NCBI RefSeq assembly: GCF_900105905.1
Contig: NZ_FNSV01000005.1
Coordinates: forward strand, 6,882,001-6,946,000
Direction of reading: 5' to 3'
Length of the DNA: 64,000 nucleotides
From: Rhodococcus koreensis
GTDB lineage: Bacteria; Actinomycetota; Actinomycetes; Mycobacteriales; Mycobacteriaceae
Positions 1 through 11,600 of the stretch are shown one piece after another (position 1 is the stretch's first letter; the number at the start of each line of letters is the position of its first letter). Under the pieces are notes generated by a model that was not told the origin of the DNA, searched no databases, and saw nothing but the letters and a program-made list of their open reading frames with translations. The position numbers and the translations under genes were made by a program.

Positions 1-3000
1 CGCATCGCGGCCCGGTACTCCGCGCAGGTGCTCGGCCGGGAACCGGCACCGGGCGAGGCCGCGGACCCCCGGCATCTGTACGACGCCGACCAGCAGTACC
101 GGTCGTCGAGTCGCTTCGCGGCGGACCGGCAGTACTGGGCCGATCGGATCAGCGGTCTCGGACCCGGATCGACCCTGGCGCGGCGGACCGGGCCCGCGGT
201 CGCCACGAGCACCGACGCCGCGGGGCCTCTCCCGGACGCCGCGGAGCGAGCGCTGGGCGGCGCAGGCACCCACGGAACCGCCGCGATCATCGCCGCGTTC
301 GCCTGCTACCTGTCGAGGATGACGGGCCGCCGGGACGTGCTCGTGAAGATCCCGGTGTCGGCGCGCACCACCGCAATCCTGCGACGGTCCGGCGGGATGG
401 TCGCGGGTGTCGTGCCGCTTCCCGTGCGGATCCGCCCCGAGGACACCGTGGGACAACTGGTCGAGCGGGTGCAACTGGACCTGATGGGTGCGCTGCGGCA
501 CCAGCGTTTCGGGCTCGGCGACATCCGGCGCGACGCGGGCGCCGCTGCCGCGGAGTCGCTGTCGGGACCGATGGTCAACGTGATGCTCTTCCATCAGGAA
601 CTCGCCCTCGGGCCGCTCGTCGGCGAATACCACATCGTCACGTCCGGACCGGTCGAGGACCTGCTCGTCAACGTGTACCAGAGCGGCTCCCCGGTCCGGA
701 CCGTCGTCCACTTCCTGGCCAACCCCCACCGCTACGACGCCGGCGAGGTCGGTGCCCATCACCGGCGGTTCGTGGACCTGCTCGGCGACTTCCTCGCGGC
801 AGACCCGGACGCCCCCGTCGGCACCGTCCACGAGGAGACGGCCCGGCTCGACTTCTGGACGCGCACCCTGGCGGGCGCGCCCCCGCTGCTGGATCTGCCC
901 ACCGATCGTCCGCGCCCCGCACGGCCGTCCCGGCGCAGCGCCGCCGTCGACGTCGAATTGGACCCGGAACTGCGGCGCGGGCTGACAGCGCTCGCCGAGG
1001 CGCACCGCACGGACGCCGCCACCGTCGCGCACGCGGCCCTGGCACTGGTGCTGGCACGATCGGCCCGTACCGGCGACGTCGTCCTCGGCACGCGGACGGA
1101 TGCCGACGTGGTGGTGTCGCGGACCCGGGTGCGCGGCGCCGACCGGTTCGGCGACGTCGTCGACACGGTCCGGGACGCCGCCGCGCAGGCGTTCGCCCAC
1201 CGTAGCGTGCCAGTGGAGGCCGTCGCCCTGGCACTCGACCCGCCGCGGTCCGCGTCCCACGCACCGCTCTTCCAGGTGCTGCTCGAATTCTCGGACTCCG
1301 GTGGGGAACTCGGCGACCTCGATCTGCGGGTGACGGTGTCGGACACGACGGCCCGCTTCGCCTACGCGACGGACCTGTTCGACGCCGCCACCGTGGACGG
1401 GCTCGCTCGGCGGTTCGTGTGCACCGCCGCGACGGGTGTCGCGGATCCGTCCGTCGCGGTCGGCGACATCGACCTCGCCGATCCGGCCGAACAGGCCCTC
1501 GTACGGGAATGGTCGATCCGGCAGACGGACGCCGCCGGCGAAACCACGCTCGGCGCGCTGTTCGCCGACCGGGCCGCACGGAACCCCGGCGCCACCGCCG
1601 TCGTGTCGGGTGGTGAGCGCATCACGTACGGCGACCTCGACGCCCGGTCGAACCGCCTTGCCCGGCACCTCCTCTCGCTGCGGGTGGGCCCGGAGTCGAT
1701 GGTCGCCGTCGCACTGCCGCGGACGGCAGCGCTCGTCGTCGCACTCGTGGCGGTCGTCAAGGCCGGGGCCGCGTACGTGCCCGTCGACGCGGATCACCCC
1801 GGTGAGCGTTCGGCCCTCGTCGTCGCCGACGCCCGTCCGGTGTGCGTGCTCGCGACCCGGGACACCGCGGCCACGCTGCCCGTCTCGGATGTTCCGGTCC
1901 TGCTTCTCGATTCGGCGGACCCCGAAATCGACGGCCGCTCCGCGGACCCGCTGACCGATACGGAACGGGCACCGGCCGATCCGGACTCGCTGGCCTACGT
2001 CGTCTACACGTCGGGATCGACGGGGCGGCCGAAAGGCGTTGCGGTGTCGCACCGCAACGTGGTCTCCCTCTTCACCGGCACCCGGGACCTGTTCCGGTTC
2101 GACGACGCCGACGTGTGGACGATGTTCCACTCCCCGGCATTCGACTTCTCGGTGTGGGAGTTGTGGGGCGCGCTGCTGCACGGCGGCACCCTCGTCGTCG
2201 TCGACCTCGACACCGCCCGGACACCCCCCGCGTTCCTCGCGCTGCTGCGCCGCGAGCGGGTGACGGTGCTGAGCCAGACCCCGACCGCGTTCTCCCAGCT
2301 GATCGAGGCCACCGAGGCCGACGCCGCCGCAGGCCCGACGTCGCTGCGCTACGTCGTGCTCGGCGGCGAGGCGCTCGACTTCGGGCAGCTGGAACGCTGG
2401 TACTCCCGCCGCGGCGAGGACGCGCCCGTGCTCGTGAACATGTACGGCATCACCGAGACGACGGTGCACGTCACCCACCTCCCGCTCGGCCGCGCGCTCG
2501 CCGCCGCCGCGTGGACGAGCGGGATCGGACGGGCGATTCCCGGGCTTCGGGTGTCGGTGCTGGACGCGCGGCTGCATCCGGTGCCGGTCGGTGTGGCCGG
2601 CGAACTGTACGTGGCGGGACCACAGGTGGCACGCGGCTACCTCGGCCGCGCCGGGCTCACCGCGTCCCGCTTCGTCGCGGACGCGTCGGGGGACCGGATG
2701 TACCGGACCGGGGACGTGGTGCGGTGGCGGCGGGACGGAAGCCTCGACTACCTCGGACGCGACGACCTGCAGGTCGAGATCCGCGGCTTCCGGGTGGAAC
2801 TCGGCGAAGTGGAGTGGGTGCTGGGCCGGTGCGACGGTGTCGCGCAGGCCGTGGTGACGCTGCACGAGGATCCGGTGACCGGACCGGCGCCCGCCGCGTA
2901 CGTGGTGCCCGAGGCGGGTGCGGTCGTCGACCCGGGGGCCGTGCTGGAGTTCGCGGCAACCGCGCTGCCCTCGTACATGGTCCCGGCGTCGGTGACGGTC

Positions 3001-6000
3001 CTCGAGCGCGTGCCGCTCACCGTGAACGGGAAACTGGACCGGGCGGCACTTCCGGCGCCCGCCAACGACTCCGGCGCCGACTTCGTGGCAGCGGGCACCC
3101 CCGCCGAGGAGGCGATCGCGGTCGTGTTCGCCGCGCTGCTCGGCGTGCCCGCGGTCGGCGTCGACGACGACTTCTTCGCGCTCGGCGGCAACTCGCTTGT
3201 CGCGGCGAAGGTCGTGGCGCGGATTCAGGCTGTGCTCGGTGCGGCCGTGGGAGTGCGCGACGTCTTCGAGGCGCGGACGGTGCGGACGCTCGCCGCCCGT
3301 GTGGCGCGGGCGGACTCGGCGAGCAGGCCGCCGCTGGTGGCCACCGACCGGTCCGCGGCGGCGCCGGTGTCGCTGGCGCAGACGCGGATGTGGTTCCTCG
3401 ACCAGTTCGACACGACGTCGCCCGCCTACAACATCGCGGCGGCCTTCCGGTTGCGCGGCCCCCTCGACGTCGATGCACTGCACGCGGCGCTGACGGACGT
3501 CGTGGACCGGCACGAGGCGCTGCGGACGATCTTCCCGATGCGCGGCGACACGCCCGTGCAGTCGGTGATTCCGGCGGCGGACGCGGTGCGCCGCCTCCGC
3601 GCGGTCCCGGTGTCGGGGGAGAGCGAACTCCGGGACCGGCTCGCCGCGGCACTGTCCGCGGGCTTCGAGGTCACCGCGCAGGTTCCGTTGCGGGCGCACC
3701 TGTTCGAGCTCGGTCCGCGTGATCACGCCCTGGCCCTGGTGGTCCACCACATCGCGGCGGACGCGTTGTCGCTGGGACCGCTCGCCCGGGACGTGACGTC
3801 CGCGTACACCGCGCGGGCGCGGGGGCACGCGCCGGACTGGGTGCCGCTCCCGGTGCAGTACTCCGACTACAGCGTCTGGCAGCGGACCCTGCTCGGAGCG
3901 GAGGACGATCCGGACTCGCTGATGTCCCGTCAGCTCGGGTACTGGCGTGCCGCGCTCGCCGACGCGCCGATCGTGACGGACCTGCCGATGGATCGCCCAC
4001 GCCCCGAGCACCGGACGCTCGCCGGCGCGCGGGAGGCGTTCGACATCGGGGACCGCCTGCACCGGAAGGTGGTCGCCCTGGCGCGGGAACACGATGCGAC
4101 GGTGTTCATGGTGACCCACGCGGCGTTCGCGGTCCTGGTGTCCCGCCTGGGGAGCACCGCCGACGTGATGATCGGATCGGCGGTGGCGGGGCGCGGAGAG
4201 GCCGTCCTCGACGACGTGGTCGGGATGTTCGTCAACACCCTGGCGCTGCGCACCCCGGTCCGCGGCGCCGACTCGTTCGCCGCGGTGCTCGCCGCCGTGC
4301 GGGACCGCGATCTGGAGGCGTTCGCGCACGCGGAGGTGCCGTTCGAGCGGGTCGTCGAGGCGCTCGCGCTCCCACGCACCACCGCCCACGCCCCGCTGTT
4401 CCAGGTGCTGTTCGAATTCCAGGACGTCGAGCGGCCCACCCCGAGCCTGCCGGAACTGGACGTGGACGAGATCGACCTCGGTGTCTCCGTCTCCACGTTC
4501 GACCTGCAGCTGACGCTGGCCGAACGGTTCGGGGAGAACGGGGCGCCCGCCGGGATCAGCGCCGGATTCACCTATGCCACCGACATCTTCGACGCCGCGA
4601 CCGTCCGGAAGTTCGCCGAACGGTACGTGCGGCTCCTCGACACGGTGGTCGCGGACCCGGACGTTCCGCTGGCCCGGTTCGGTCTGCTGTCCGCAGGCGA
4701 ACGCGAGGCGCTGGTGCCCGTGCGCGGGCGGCCCACCGGCACCACCCGGCTGCTGCCGGAGATCCTCGCCGCCGCGGCCGCCCGGGACCCGCACGCCGTC
4801 GCGCTGTCGTACGGCAACGCGGTGATGTCGTACCGCGAACTCGACGACTGGTCGAACCGTCTCGCGTGGGTGCTGATCCGCCGCGGAATCGGGCCGGAGG
4901 ACCACGTGGCGATCGGGCTCGTCCGATCCGTGGAACTGGTGGTGGCGGTGTGGGCGGTGGCGAAATCGGGTGCGTCGTTCGTGCCGGTGGATCCGAGCCT
5001 GCCGTCCGCGAGGATCACCGACATCCTCGCCGACTGCGGGGCCGTGGTGGGACTCACCGTCGCCGAACAGCGCGACCGGATGCCGGACGGCGTGGAATGG
5101 CTACTCCTCGACTACCCGGGTCCGACGCGGAGATGGGAGTCCCGGTCGATCACCGACGAGGACCGGGTCGTGCCGCTGCGACCGGACCACCCGGCGTATC
5201 TGATGTACACGTCCGGGTCGACGGGCGCGCCGAAGGGCGTCGTGATCCCCCATGCGGGGTTGCAGAACTTCACGATCGATCAGCGCACGCGGTATGCGAC
5301 GACGAACGCGTCGCGTGTGCTGAATCTCGCGTCGCCCGGGTTCGACGCGACGATGCTCGAATACCTGATGGCGTTCGGCGCGGGCGCGCGACTGGTGATC
5401 GCGGCGCCGCACGTGTACGGCGGCGCCGCGCTGACGGAACTGCTGGCGGCAGAACGGATCACCCACGCATTCGCGACCCCGGCGGTCCTGGCCACGATCG
5501 ACCCGCGCGGTCTGCGTTTGCTGCGCGCCCTGGTCGTCGGCGGGGAGCGCTGCCCGCCGGAGTTGCTGGCCCGCTGGGCGGCCGGGCGCACCCTGCTCGT
5601 CGGCTACGGCCCGACGGAGACGACGGTGATGTCGAACATCGGCGACCCGATGACCCCGGGCGACCCCGTGCGGATCGGCCACCCGATGCGTGGCGTCCGC
5701 GAACTCGTCCTCGACGAGTGGTTGCGGCCGGTGCCCGTCGGTGTGGTGGGTGAGCTGTACGTGCTGGGGGACGGTCTGGCACGCGGCTACCACCGGCGGG
5801 CCGGAGCGACCGCCGCCGCGTTCGTCGCGAACCCGTTCGACCATCCGGGCTCGCGCATGTACCGCACCGGGGATCTGATGCGGTGGACGAAGGACGGGCG
5901 GCTGGAATATCTGGGCCGCAACGACTTCCAGGTCAAGCTGCGCGGCCAGCGGGTCGAGCCGGGGGAGGTGGAAGCGGCGCTCACCCGCTGCCCCGGTGTC

Positions 6001-8652
6001 GCGCAGGCGGTGGTCGTGGTGCGCCGCACACCCGCCGCCGAGGCGGTCCTCGCCGGGTACGTCACGGCCGAGGACGGCGCGGATCTCGACACCACGGAGG
6101 TGCTGCAGTTCGCCGGATCGGTGCTCGCCCCGTTCATGGTGCCCGCCTCGGTGACCGTCCTCGACCGGCTTCCGCTCGGCGCCAACGGCAAGGTCGACCG
6201 GCACGCGCTGCCGGAACCCGAATTCGCCCCTCGCATCTTCCGTGCGCCCGGCACCCCGTTCGAGTCCGCGGTGGCCGACGTGTTCGCCGAGGTCCTCGGG
6301 ACCGGCGTCGTCGGAGCCGACGACGACTTCTTCGCGTCCGGGGGCAACTCGCTGACCGCAACACAGGTGGTTGCGCGCATCAACTCCGCGCTCGGTGCGG
6401 ACGTCGGTGTGCGGGACGTGTTCGAGGCCCCGACCGTGCGGGCGCTCGCGGCGCGGATCGCCCGGGAGACCGCGGGCGGCGAGGTCCGGCCCGCGGTGGC
6501 GGTGCCCCGGCGCCCCGACCCGGTGCCGCTGTCGTGGGCGCAGCACCGGATGTGGCTTCTCAATCAGTTCGACCCGTCCTCGCCCGCGTACAACGTCGCG
6601 ATGATCGTCCGGCTGTCGGGCGACCTCGACGTCGACGCGCTGACCGCCGCCCTCGCCGACGTCGTGGAGCGGCACGAATCGCTCCGCACCCGGTACCCGT
6701 ACGGCGACACCGGACCCACCCAGGTGATCGTCGGCGCGGGGCACATCGCGCAACTCACCGTGTCGACGTCCGAAGATCCGGTACCCGGACAGATCTCGGA
6801 ACTCGTGTCCGCAGGATTCGACGTCGCCGCCGAAGTGCCGATGCGGGCACGGCTGTTCACACTCGGCGACCGGGAGCACGTCCTCGTCGTCGTGGTGCAC
6901 CACATCGCGGCCGACGGGTTCTCGATGGTCCCGCTCGCCCGCGACGTGCTGACGGCCTACACCGCGCGGTCCGAGGGCTGCGCGCCGGGATGGGAGCCGC
7001 TGCCGGTGCAGTACCCCGACTACACCGTGTGGCAGCGGGAACTCCTCGGCTCGCAGGACGACCCACACTCCCTGCTCTCCCGGCAACTCGACTACTGGCG
7101 GTCGGCGCTCGCCGATGCGCCCGCCGTGACCGACTTGCCCACCGACCGTGACCGCCCGCCCCGCCGATCGGCCGCCGGCGACCGGGTGACATTCACGATC
7201 GGCGCCGACCTGCACCGCGAGGCGGTGGCCTTGGCGCGGACCCGGCGGTGCACCGTGTTCATGATCGTGCACACGGCCCTCGCCGTGTTGCTGTCCCGCT
7301 CGGGTGGTTCCGGCGACGTGGTGATCGGGTCACCGGTCGCCGGCCGTGGCGAGGCCGTCCTCGACGACGTGGTGGGCATGTTCGTCAACACGCTCGTGCT
7401 GCGGACCCACGTGTCGGGGACGTTCGACACTCTGCTCGCACGGGTCCGCGAGACCGATCTCGCGGCCTACGCCCACGCCGACGTGCCGTTCGAGCGGGTG
7501 GTGGAGGCGCTGAACCCGCCTCGCTCCCAGTCTCATTCACCCCTGTTCCAGGTGTTGCTCGAGTTCCGGAACACCGAGCACCCCGATCTCACGCTCCCGC
7601 ACCTCGAAGCCCAGGTCCTCGAACCCGACGTCGAGGTCTCCCTCTTCGACCTGCACCTGACGGTGCGGGAGCGGTACGACGACTGCGGAACACCGGAAGG
7701 GTTGACGGCCGGATTCACCTATACGACCGACCTCTTCGACGAGGCGACCGTGCAGGCCCTCGCCGGAAGGTTCACCCGGATCCTCGCCGCGTTCGTCGCG
7801 GATCCGAGTTTCCCCGTCGGCGACGTCGACCTGCTGACCCCGGACGAGCACACCCGCATCCGTGAATGGAGTACCGCGGCCGGGACGTTCGTGCTCGATC
7901 CCCGGCTGCAGCTCACCCCCGAGGAGGTGAGCGGCGAGGTGTATGTCGCCGACACGCGGGAGTCCCACACGTCGGCGCGCGCGGCGGCCACCACGTTCGT
8001 GGCGAACCCGTTCGGATCCCCGGGCTCCCGGATGGTCCGCACGGGCGCGCTCGCCCGGTGGAACCGGTCCGGACGACTGCTGACGGTCGACGCCGCCGGA
8101 TCCCCGGCACGGTCGGTCGCGGACGTCGTCGAGAGTCACCCGGCGGTCCGTGAGGCCGTGGTCCTCACGACCGCAACCGGTGTCACCGCCTTCTGGGTGC
8201 CTGCGGCCGCGGCGGCCGTGCTGCCGATGGCGGAGGACCTGCGGGAGTTCAGCGCCGGACGGCTCGACGCCCGCTCCGTGCCCACCCGTTTCGTCGCACT
8301 CGGGGCCGTCCCGCGAACGGCGGGCGGCGAGGTGGACGAGAACGCGCTGCGCGCACTCGTGTCCGAGGCGGAGCCGGCGGTGCGGCCACGCTGGACGACA
8401 CTGCAACGGTCGGTGGCCGAACACTGGGCGGCCGTGCTGGGGCACGACGACTTCGGTCCCGAAGACGGATTCTTCGACGTCGGCGGCAACTCCCACCGCG
8501 TCGTGGAACTGCAGCGGCGTCTCGACGGACAGTGGCCCGGCGCCCTGCGGGTGGGCCAGTTGTTCGACCTCGTCACCGTGGCGGCGCAGGCCGAGGCGCT
8601 CTCGCATTCCACCGACAGCGAGGCGCCCGCGCCCGCCACCTACGAGTTCTGA
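1..8652 (+). CDS. Nonribosomal peptide synthetase, 5'-truncated by the window edge
   Basis: The frame is open from base 1, and its first residues already lie inside a condensation domain, so the true start is upstream. Visible domains by base: C-terminal part of a C domain (1-830); a second C-lobe only (835-1500), starting at a DFW motif and lacking HHxxxDG; A1 (about 1540-3060, YTSGSTGRPKG, NMYGITET, YRTGD, NGKLDR); T1 (GGNSL near 3185); C2 (3360-4700, HHIAADA, so the motif Gly is Ala); A2 (4745-6220); T2 (GGNSL near 6340); C3 (6520-7850, HHIAADG intact); an A-domain tail only (7885-8385); T3 (GGNSH near 8480). A1 pocket residues read by eye (D,F,W,S,V,G,M,V,H) resemble threonine-type codes. 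A2 (D,A,L,F,V,G,G,V,M) I cannot assign. There is no TE, so the chain should pass to the next protein. Family call is firm; product is unknown. Confidence 0.95.
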   Translation, partial: RIAARYSAQVLGREPAPGEAADPRHLYDADQQYRSSSRFAADRQYWADRISGLGPGSTLARRTGPAVATSTDAAGPLPDAAERALGGAGTHGTAAIIAAFACYLSRMTGRRDVLVKIPVSARTTAILRRSGGMVAGVVPLPVRIRPEDTVGQLVERVQLDLMGALRHQRFGLGDIRRDAGAAAAESLSGPMVNVMLFHQELALGPLVGEYHIVTSGPVEDLLVNVYQSGSPVRTVVHFLANPHRYDAGEVGAHHRRFVDLLGDFLAADPDAPVGTVHEETARLDFWTRTLAGAPPLLDLPTDRPRPARPSRRSAAVDVELDPELRRGLTALAEAHRTDAATVAHAALALVLARSARTGDVVLGTRTDADVVVSRTRVRGADRFGDVVDTVRDAAAQAFAHRSVPVEAVALALDPPRSASHAPLFQVLLEFSDSGGELGDLDLRVTVSDTTARFAYATDLFDAATVDGLARRFVCTAATGVADPSVAVGDIDLADPAEQALVREWSIRQTDAAGETTLGALFADRAARNPGATAVVSGGERITYGDLDARSNRLARHLLSLRVGPESMVAVALPRTAALVVALVAVVKAGAAYVPVDADHPGERSALVVADARPVCVLATRDTAATLPVSDVPVLLLDSADPEIDGRSADPLTDTERAPADPDSLAYVVYTSGSTGRPKGVAVSHRNVVSLFTGTRDLFRFDDADVWTMFHSPAFDFSVWELWGALLHGGTLVVVDLDTARTPPAFLALLRRERVTVLSQTPTAFSQLIEATEADAAAGPTSLRYVVLGGEALDFGQLERWYSRRGEDAPVLVNMYGITETTVHVTHLPLGRALAAAAWTSGIGRAIPGLRVSVLDARLHPVPVGVAGELYVAGPQVARGYLGRAGLTASRFVADASGDRMYRTGDVVRWRRDGSLDYLGRDDLQVEIRGFRVELGEVEWVLGRCDGVAQAVVTLHEDPVTGPAPAAYVVPEAGAVVDPGAVLEFAATALPSYMVPASVTVLERVPLTVNGKLDRAALPAPANDSGADFVAAGTPAEEAIAVVFAALLGVPAVGVDDDFFALGGNSLVAAKVVARIQAVLGAAVGVRDVFEARTVRTLAARVARADSASRPPLVATDRSAAAPVSLAQTRMWFLDQFDTTSPAYNIAAAFRLRGPLDVDALHAALTDVVDRHEALRTIFPMRGDTPVQSVIPAADAVRRLRAVPVSGESELRDRLAAALSAGFEVTAQVPLRAHLFELGPRDHALALVVHHIAADALSLGPLARDVTSAYTARARGHAPDWVPLPVQYSDYSVWQRTLLGAEDDPDSLMSRQLGYWRAALADAPIVTDLPMDRPRPEHRTLAGAREAFDIGDRLHRKVVALAREHDATVFMVTHAAFAVLVSRLGSTADVMIGSAVAGRGEAVLDDVVGMFVNTLALRTPVRGADSFAAVLAAVRDRDLEAFAHAEVPFERVVEALALPRTTAHAPLFQVLFEFQDVERPTPSLPELDVDEIDLGVSVSTFDLQLTLAERFGENGAPAGISAGFTYATDIFDAATVRKFAERYVRLLDTVVADPDVPLARFGLLSAGEREALVPVRGRPTGTTRLLPEILAAAAARDPHAVALSYGNAVMSYRELDDWSNRLAWVLIRRGIGPEDHVAIGLVRSVELVVAVWAVAKSGASFVPVDPSLPSARITDILADCGAVVGLTVAEQRDRMPDGVEWLLLDYPGPTRRWESRSITDEDRVVPLRPDHPAYLMYTSGSTGAPKGVVIPHAGLQNFTIDQRTRYATTNASRVLNLASPGFDATMLEYLMAFGAGARLVIAAPHVYGGAALTELLAAERITHAFATPAVLATIDPRGLRLLRALVVGGERCPPELLARWAAGRTLLVGYGPTETTVMSNIGDPMTPGDPVRIGHPMRGVRELVLDEWLRPVPVGVVGELYVLGDGLARGYHRRAGATAAAFVANPFDHPGSRMYRTGDLMRWTKDGRLEYLGRNDFQVKLRGQRVEPGEVEAALTRCPGVAQAVVVVRRTPAAEAVLAGYVTAEDGADLDTTEVLQFAGSVLAPFMVPASVTVLDRLPLGANGKVDRHALPEPEFAPRIFRAPGTPFESAVADVFAEVLGTGVVGADDDFFASGGNSLTATQVVARINSALGADVGVRDVFEAPTVRALAARIARETAGGEVRPAVAVPRRPDPVPLSWAQHRMWLLNQFDPSSPAYNVAMIVRLSGDLDVDALTAALADVVERHESLRTRYPYGDTGPTQVIVGAGHIAQLTVSTSEDPVPGQISELVSAGFDVAAEVPMRARLFTLGDREHVLVVVVHHIAADGFSMVPLARDVLTAYTARSEGCAPGWEPLPVQYPDYTVWQRELLGSQDDPHSLLSRQLDYWRSALADAPAVTDLPTDRDRPPRRSAAGDRVTFTIGADLHREAVALARTRRCTVFMIVHTALAVLLSRSGGSGDVVIGSPVAGRGEAVLDDVVGMFVNTLVLRTHVSGTFDTLLARVRETDLAAYAHADVPFERVVEALNPPRSQSHSPLFQVLLEFRNTEHPDLTLPHLEAQVLEPDVEVSLFDLHLTVRERYDDCGTPEGLTAGFTYTTDLFDEATVQALAGRFTRILAAFVADPSFPVGDVDLLTPDEHTRIREWSTAAGTFVLDPRLQLTPEEVSGEVYVADTRESHTSARAAATTFVANPFGSPGSRMVRTGALARWNRSGRLLTVDAAGSPARSVADVVESHPAVREAVVLTTATGVTAFWVPAAAAAVLPMAEDLREFSAGRLDARSVPTRFVALGAVPRTAGGEVDENALRALVSEAEPAVRPRWTTLQRSVAEHWAAVLGHDDFGPEDGFFDVGGNSHRVVELQRRLDGQWPGALRVGQLFDLVTVAAQAEALSHSTDSEAPAPATYEF

Positions 8653-8672
8653 CCAGCAGGGAGGAGGCAACC

Positions 8673-11600
8673 GTGATCATGCGACGTTCCACATCGGTGA
8701 CCATGCGACATTCCACACCGGGTGACGACGACATCGCCGTGGTCGGCATCGCCGCGCGCTACCCCGAGGCCGCCAACCTGGCGGAATTCCGCGCCAACCT
8801 CGCGGCGGGCCGGGATTCGGTGCGTCCCCTGTCGCGGTCCCGGGCCGAGGCGACCGGGCTGGGCCCTCCGTCCCACTACCACCCGATGGGATTCGTCGAG
8901 GACATCTCCACGTTCGATTACTCCTACTTCACCCTGTCGAAACGGGAAGCGTCGCTGATCGATCCGCAGCAGCGGCTCGCGCTGGTCCTCGCGTATCAGG
9001 CGGTCGAGGACGCCGGCTACTCGGTGACCGATTTCCGGGACAGCGCGACCGCGGTGGTGTTCAGTGCCGCCGCGTCGACGTATCCGGCGATGTGGGCGGA
9101 ACCGGGTGTGCTGAGCACCCTGGGCAACGTTCCGTTCGCCGTCCCTGCCCGGATCGCGTACCACCTCGGCCTCACCGGCCCCTGCTACGCCGTCGATTCG
9201 GGATGCAACGGATCGCTCATCGCGGTGCACCACGGCTGCCGGGAGCTGCGGTCGGGCGACGCCGACTTCGCCATCGCCGGCGGAGTGAGCCTGCGCGTGA
9301 ACGGTATCCGCGCCGACATGGCGGAGGGATCCGCGGAACTGATGTCACCCGGTGGCCGCTGCCGCGCATTCGACGCCACCGCGGACGGCACCGCGGTCGG
9401 GGAGGGCGGGGCGGCGCTTCTGCTCACCACGATCGCCCGCGCCCGCGCCGACCGCCTCCCGGTCCACGCCGTGATCCGCGGCACCGCCACGATGTCCAGC
9501 GGCCATTCGTCCGCGACCATCAGCTCCCCGAGCGCCCGGGCGCAGGTGGCCGTCATCTCCCGGGCCTGGCAGAACGCGGGCCTCACCCCGGACGACGCCG
9601 GGTACCTGGAGGCGCACGGTTCGGGAACCCCGCTCGGCGACGCCGTCGAACTCGAAGGGATCGCGGCCGCTTTCCGGGACCGCCCGGGCGTCCTGCCGAT
9701 CGGTTCGGTGAAGACCAACATCGGGCACCTCGACCACGCGGCCGGGGTGTCCGGGCTCGTGAAGGCGATCATGGCCGTCGAGCACGGCGAGCTGTACCCG
9801 TCGCTGCACTTCGAACACCCCACCGGCGGAGTCGATCTGGCCGGCAGCGGCATCGAGGTGGTCACCGGGGCCCGGACGTGGAGCGACGACACCGGGCCGC
9901 GGCGGGCGGGGGTGAGTTCGTTCAGCCTCGGCGGCATCAACGCGCACTGCGTGGTGGAACAGCCACCGGAGCGTGCCGTCACCGTCCGACCCGACACCGG
10001 CACCACGCGGCTGGTGGGGGTGTCGGCGAAGAGCGTGGGCGCGCTGGCGACGCTGTGCGCCGAACTGGCAACGGCCGTGCGCGCGTACGACCTCGACGAC
10101 GTCGCCTTCACCCTCAACCGGGGCCGGCCGCACCACGACCACCGGGTGGCCGTGCAGGCACGCAGCATTGCCGAACTCTCGCGGTCGCTCGCCGTACGTG
10201 CCGCGGAACTCGGCGGCCGCGGCGAGAACCCCGCACCGGCCACTCGTCCACGCCCGGCCGTGGCGTTGCTGCTGTCACCCGACCGGATGCCTGCCGCGCT
10301 GCGCGGCCGCGACCTGCCGCCGGAGCTTCCCGCCACCGGCGACGAGGCGGACCTCCTCGCCGGGCAGATCGCCGTCCACCGGGAACTCCGCGCCGCCGGC
10401 GTCACCGTCGACGCAGTCCTCAGCGGCGGAGTGGCCCGCTACGCCGCCCGGTACCTGCGGGACCCACTGGCGGCGGTGGACGCCGCCGACCTCGCCGCCG
10501 CGGCCGCGAACCCCGCGTTCGACACGGACAGACTCGTCGCCGTAGCACAGGGAATGCTCGCCGACAGACCCGTCGTCTTCGTCGAGCCGAGCCCGGCGGG
10601 GCGCCTCGGCGCACTACTCGCCGACGCGCTCCGGGACGCCGACATACTTCGTGCGCCGGACACGTCCGACGCGGTCACGGACCTCCTCGCCGGTCTGTAC
10701 GAGCGTGGAGTCGACCTCGACTGGACGGCCGTCGACGCGAGCGACGAGTCCGCCTGGCGCGTGCGCCTGCCCGGTCACCCGTTGCGCGGTTCACGGTGCT
10801 GGTTCGACCTTCCGGGCAGGCCCTACTGGACGGGCACACCCGACGTTCCTTCGGCGGAGCCGAACCCGGAACCGGTGACGGCGGCACCGGAGGACAGCCT
10901 CGACTGGCTGCAGACCACACTGCGCGAGCTGCTCCACACCGAGAGGGACGTCGACGCCGAGGACGACTACTTCGACCTCGGCGGAAACTCGCTCATCGGC
11001 ATGCAACTCGTCGACCGGGTGTCGGACCGGTACGGGGTCCGGCCCAAACTCATCGACCTCTACGAGCGGCCGAAGGTGTCGGACTTCGCCGCCCTCCTGG
11101 CCGGCGGCACATCCGCGGCCGGCGGGCTGCCCCCGATCACACCGCGCGGGCGGCACGTGATGTCGTTCGGCCAGGTACGCATGTGGTTCCATCATCAGCT
11201 CGACGCCGCCACCACCATCTACAACCTCCCGATGGTCAGCGACCTGCACGGTCCGATCGACGAATCCGCCGTCCGTGGAATGTGGGACGACCTCGCCGCA
11301 CGGCACCGGGTGCTGCTGTCCAATTACGTCGAGGTCGACGGGGAGCCGGAACTGCGGATTCGCGACTCCCTCGGCGATTTCTTCCGCACCGCCGACGTGT
11401 CGGGGGAACCGGATCCGGTGGCCGCGGCCCGGGCACTGGTGCACGAGGCCGCGGCGGCGCCGTTCGACCTGGCCACCGATCCGCTCGTGCGGGCACTGCT
11501 CATCAGGCTCGGCCCGGACGAGCACGTCCTGCAGGTCACCACCCACCACTCCGTCAACGACGGGGGTTCGCCGAGGATCTTCGAGCAGGAACTGCCCGCC

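Noticed and set aside
1842..3722. A 626-codon plus-strand frame inside A1/C2
   Set aside because: Frame-shifted shadow of the NRPS with Arg/Gly-rich sequence and no domain signature.
5101..7272. A 723-codon minus-strand open frame opposite the first NRPS
   Set aside because: No ribosome site and low-complexity Arg/Gly/His composition; it is a GC-driven shadow of A2/C3.
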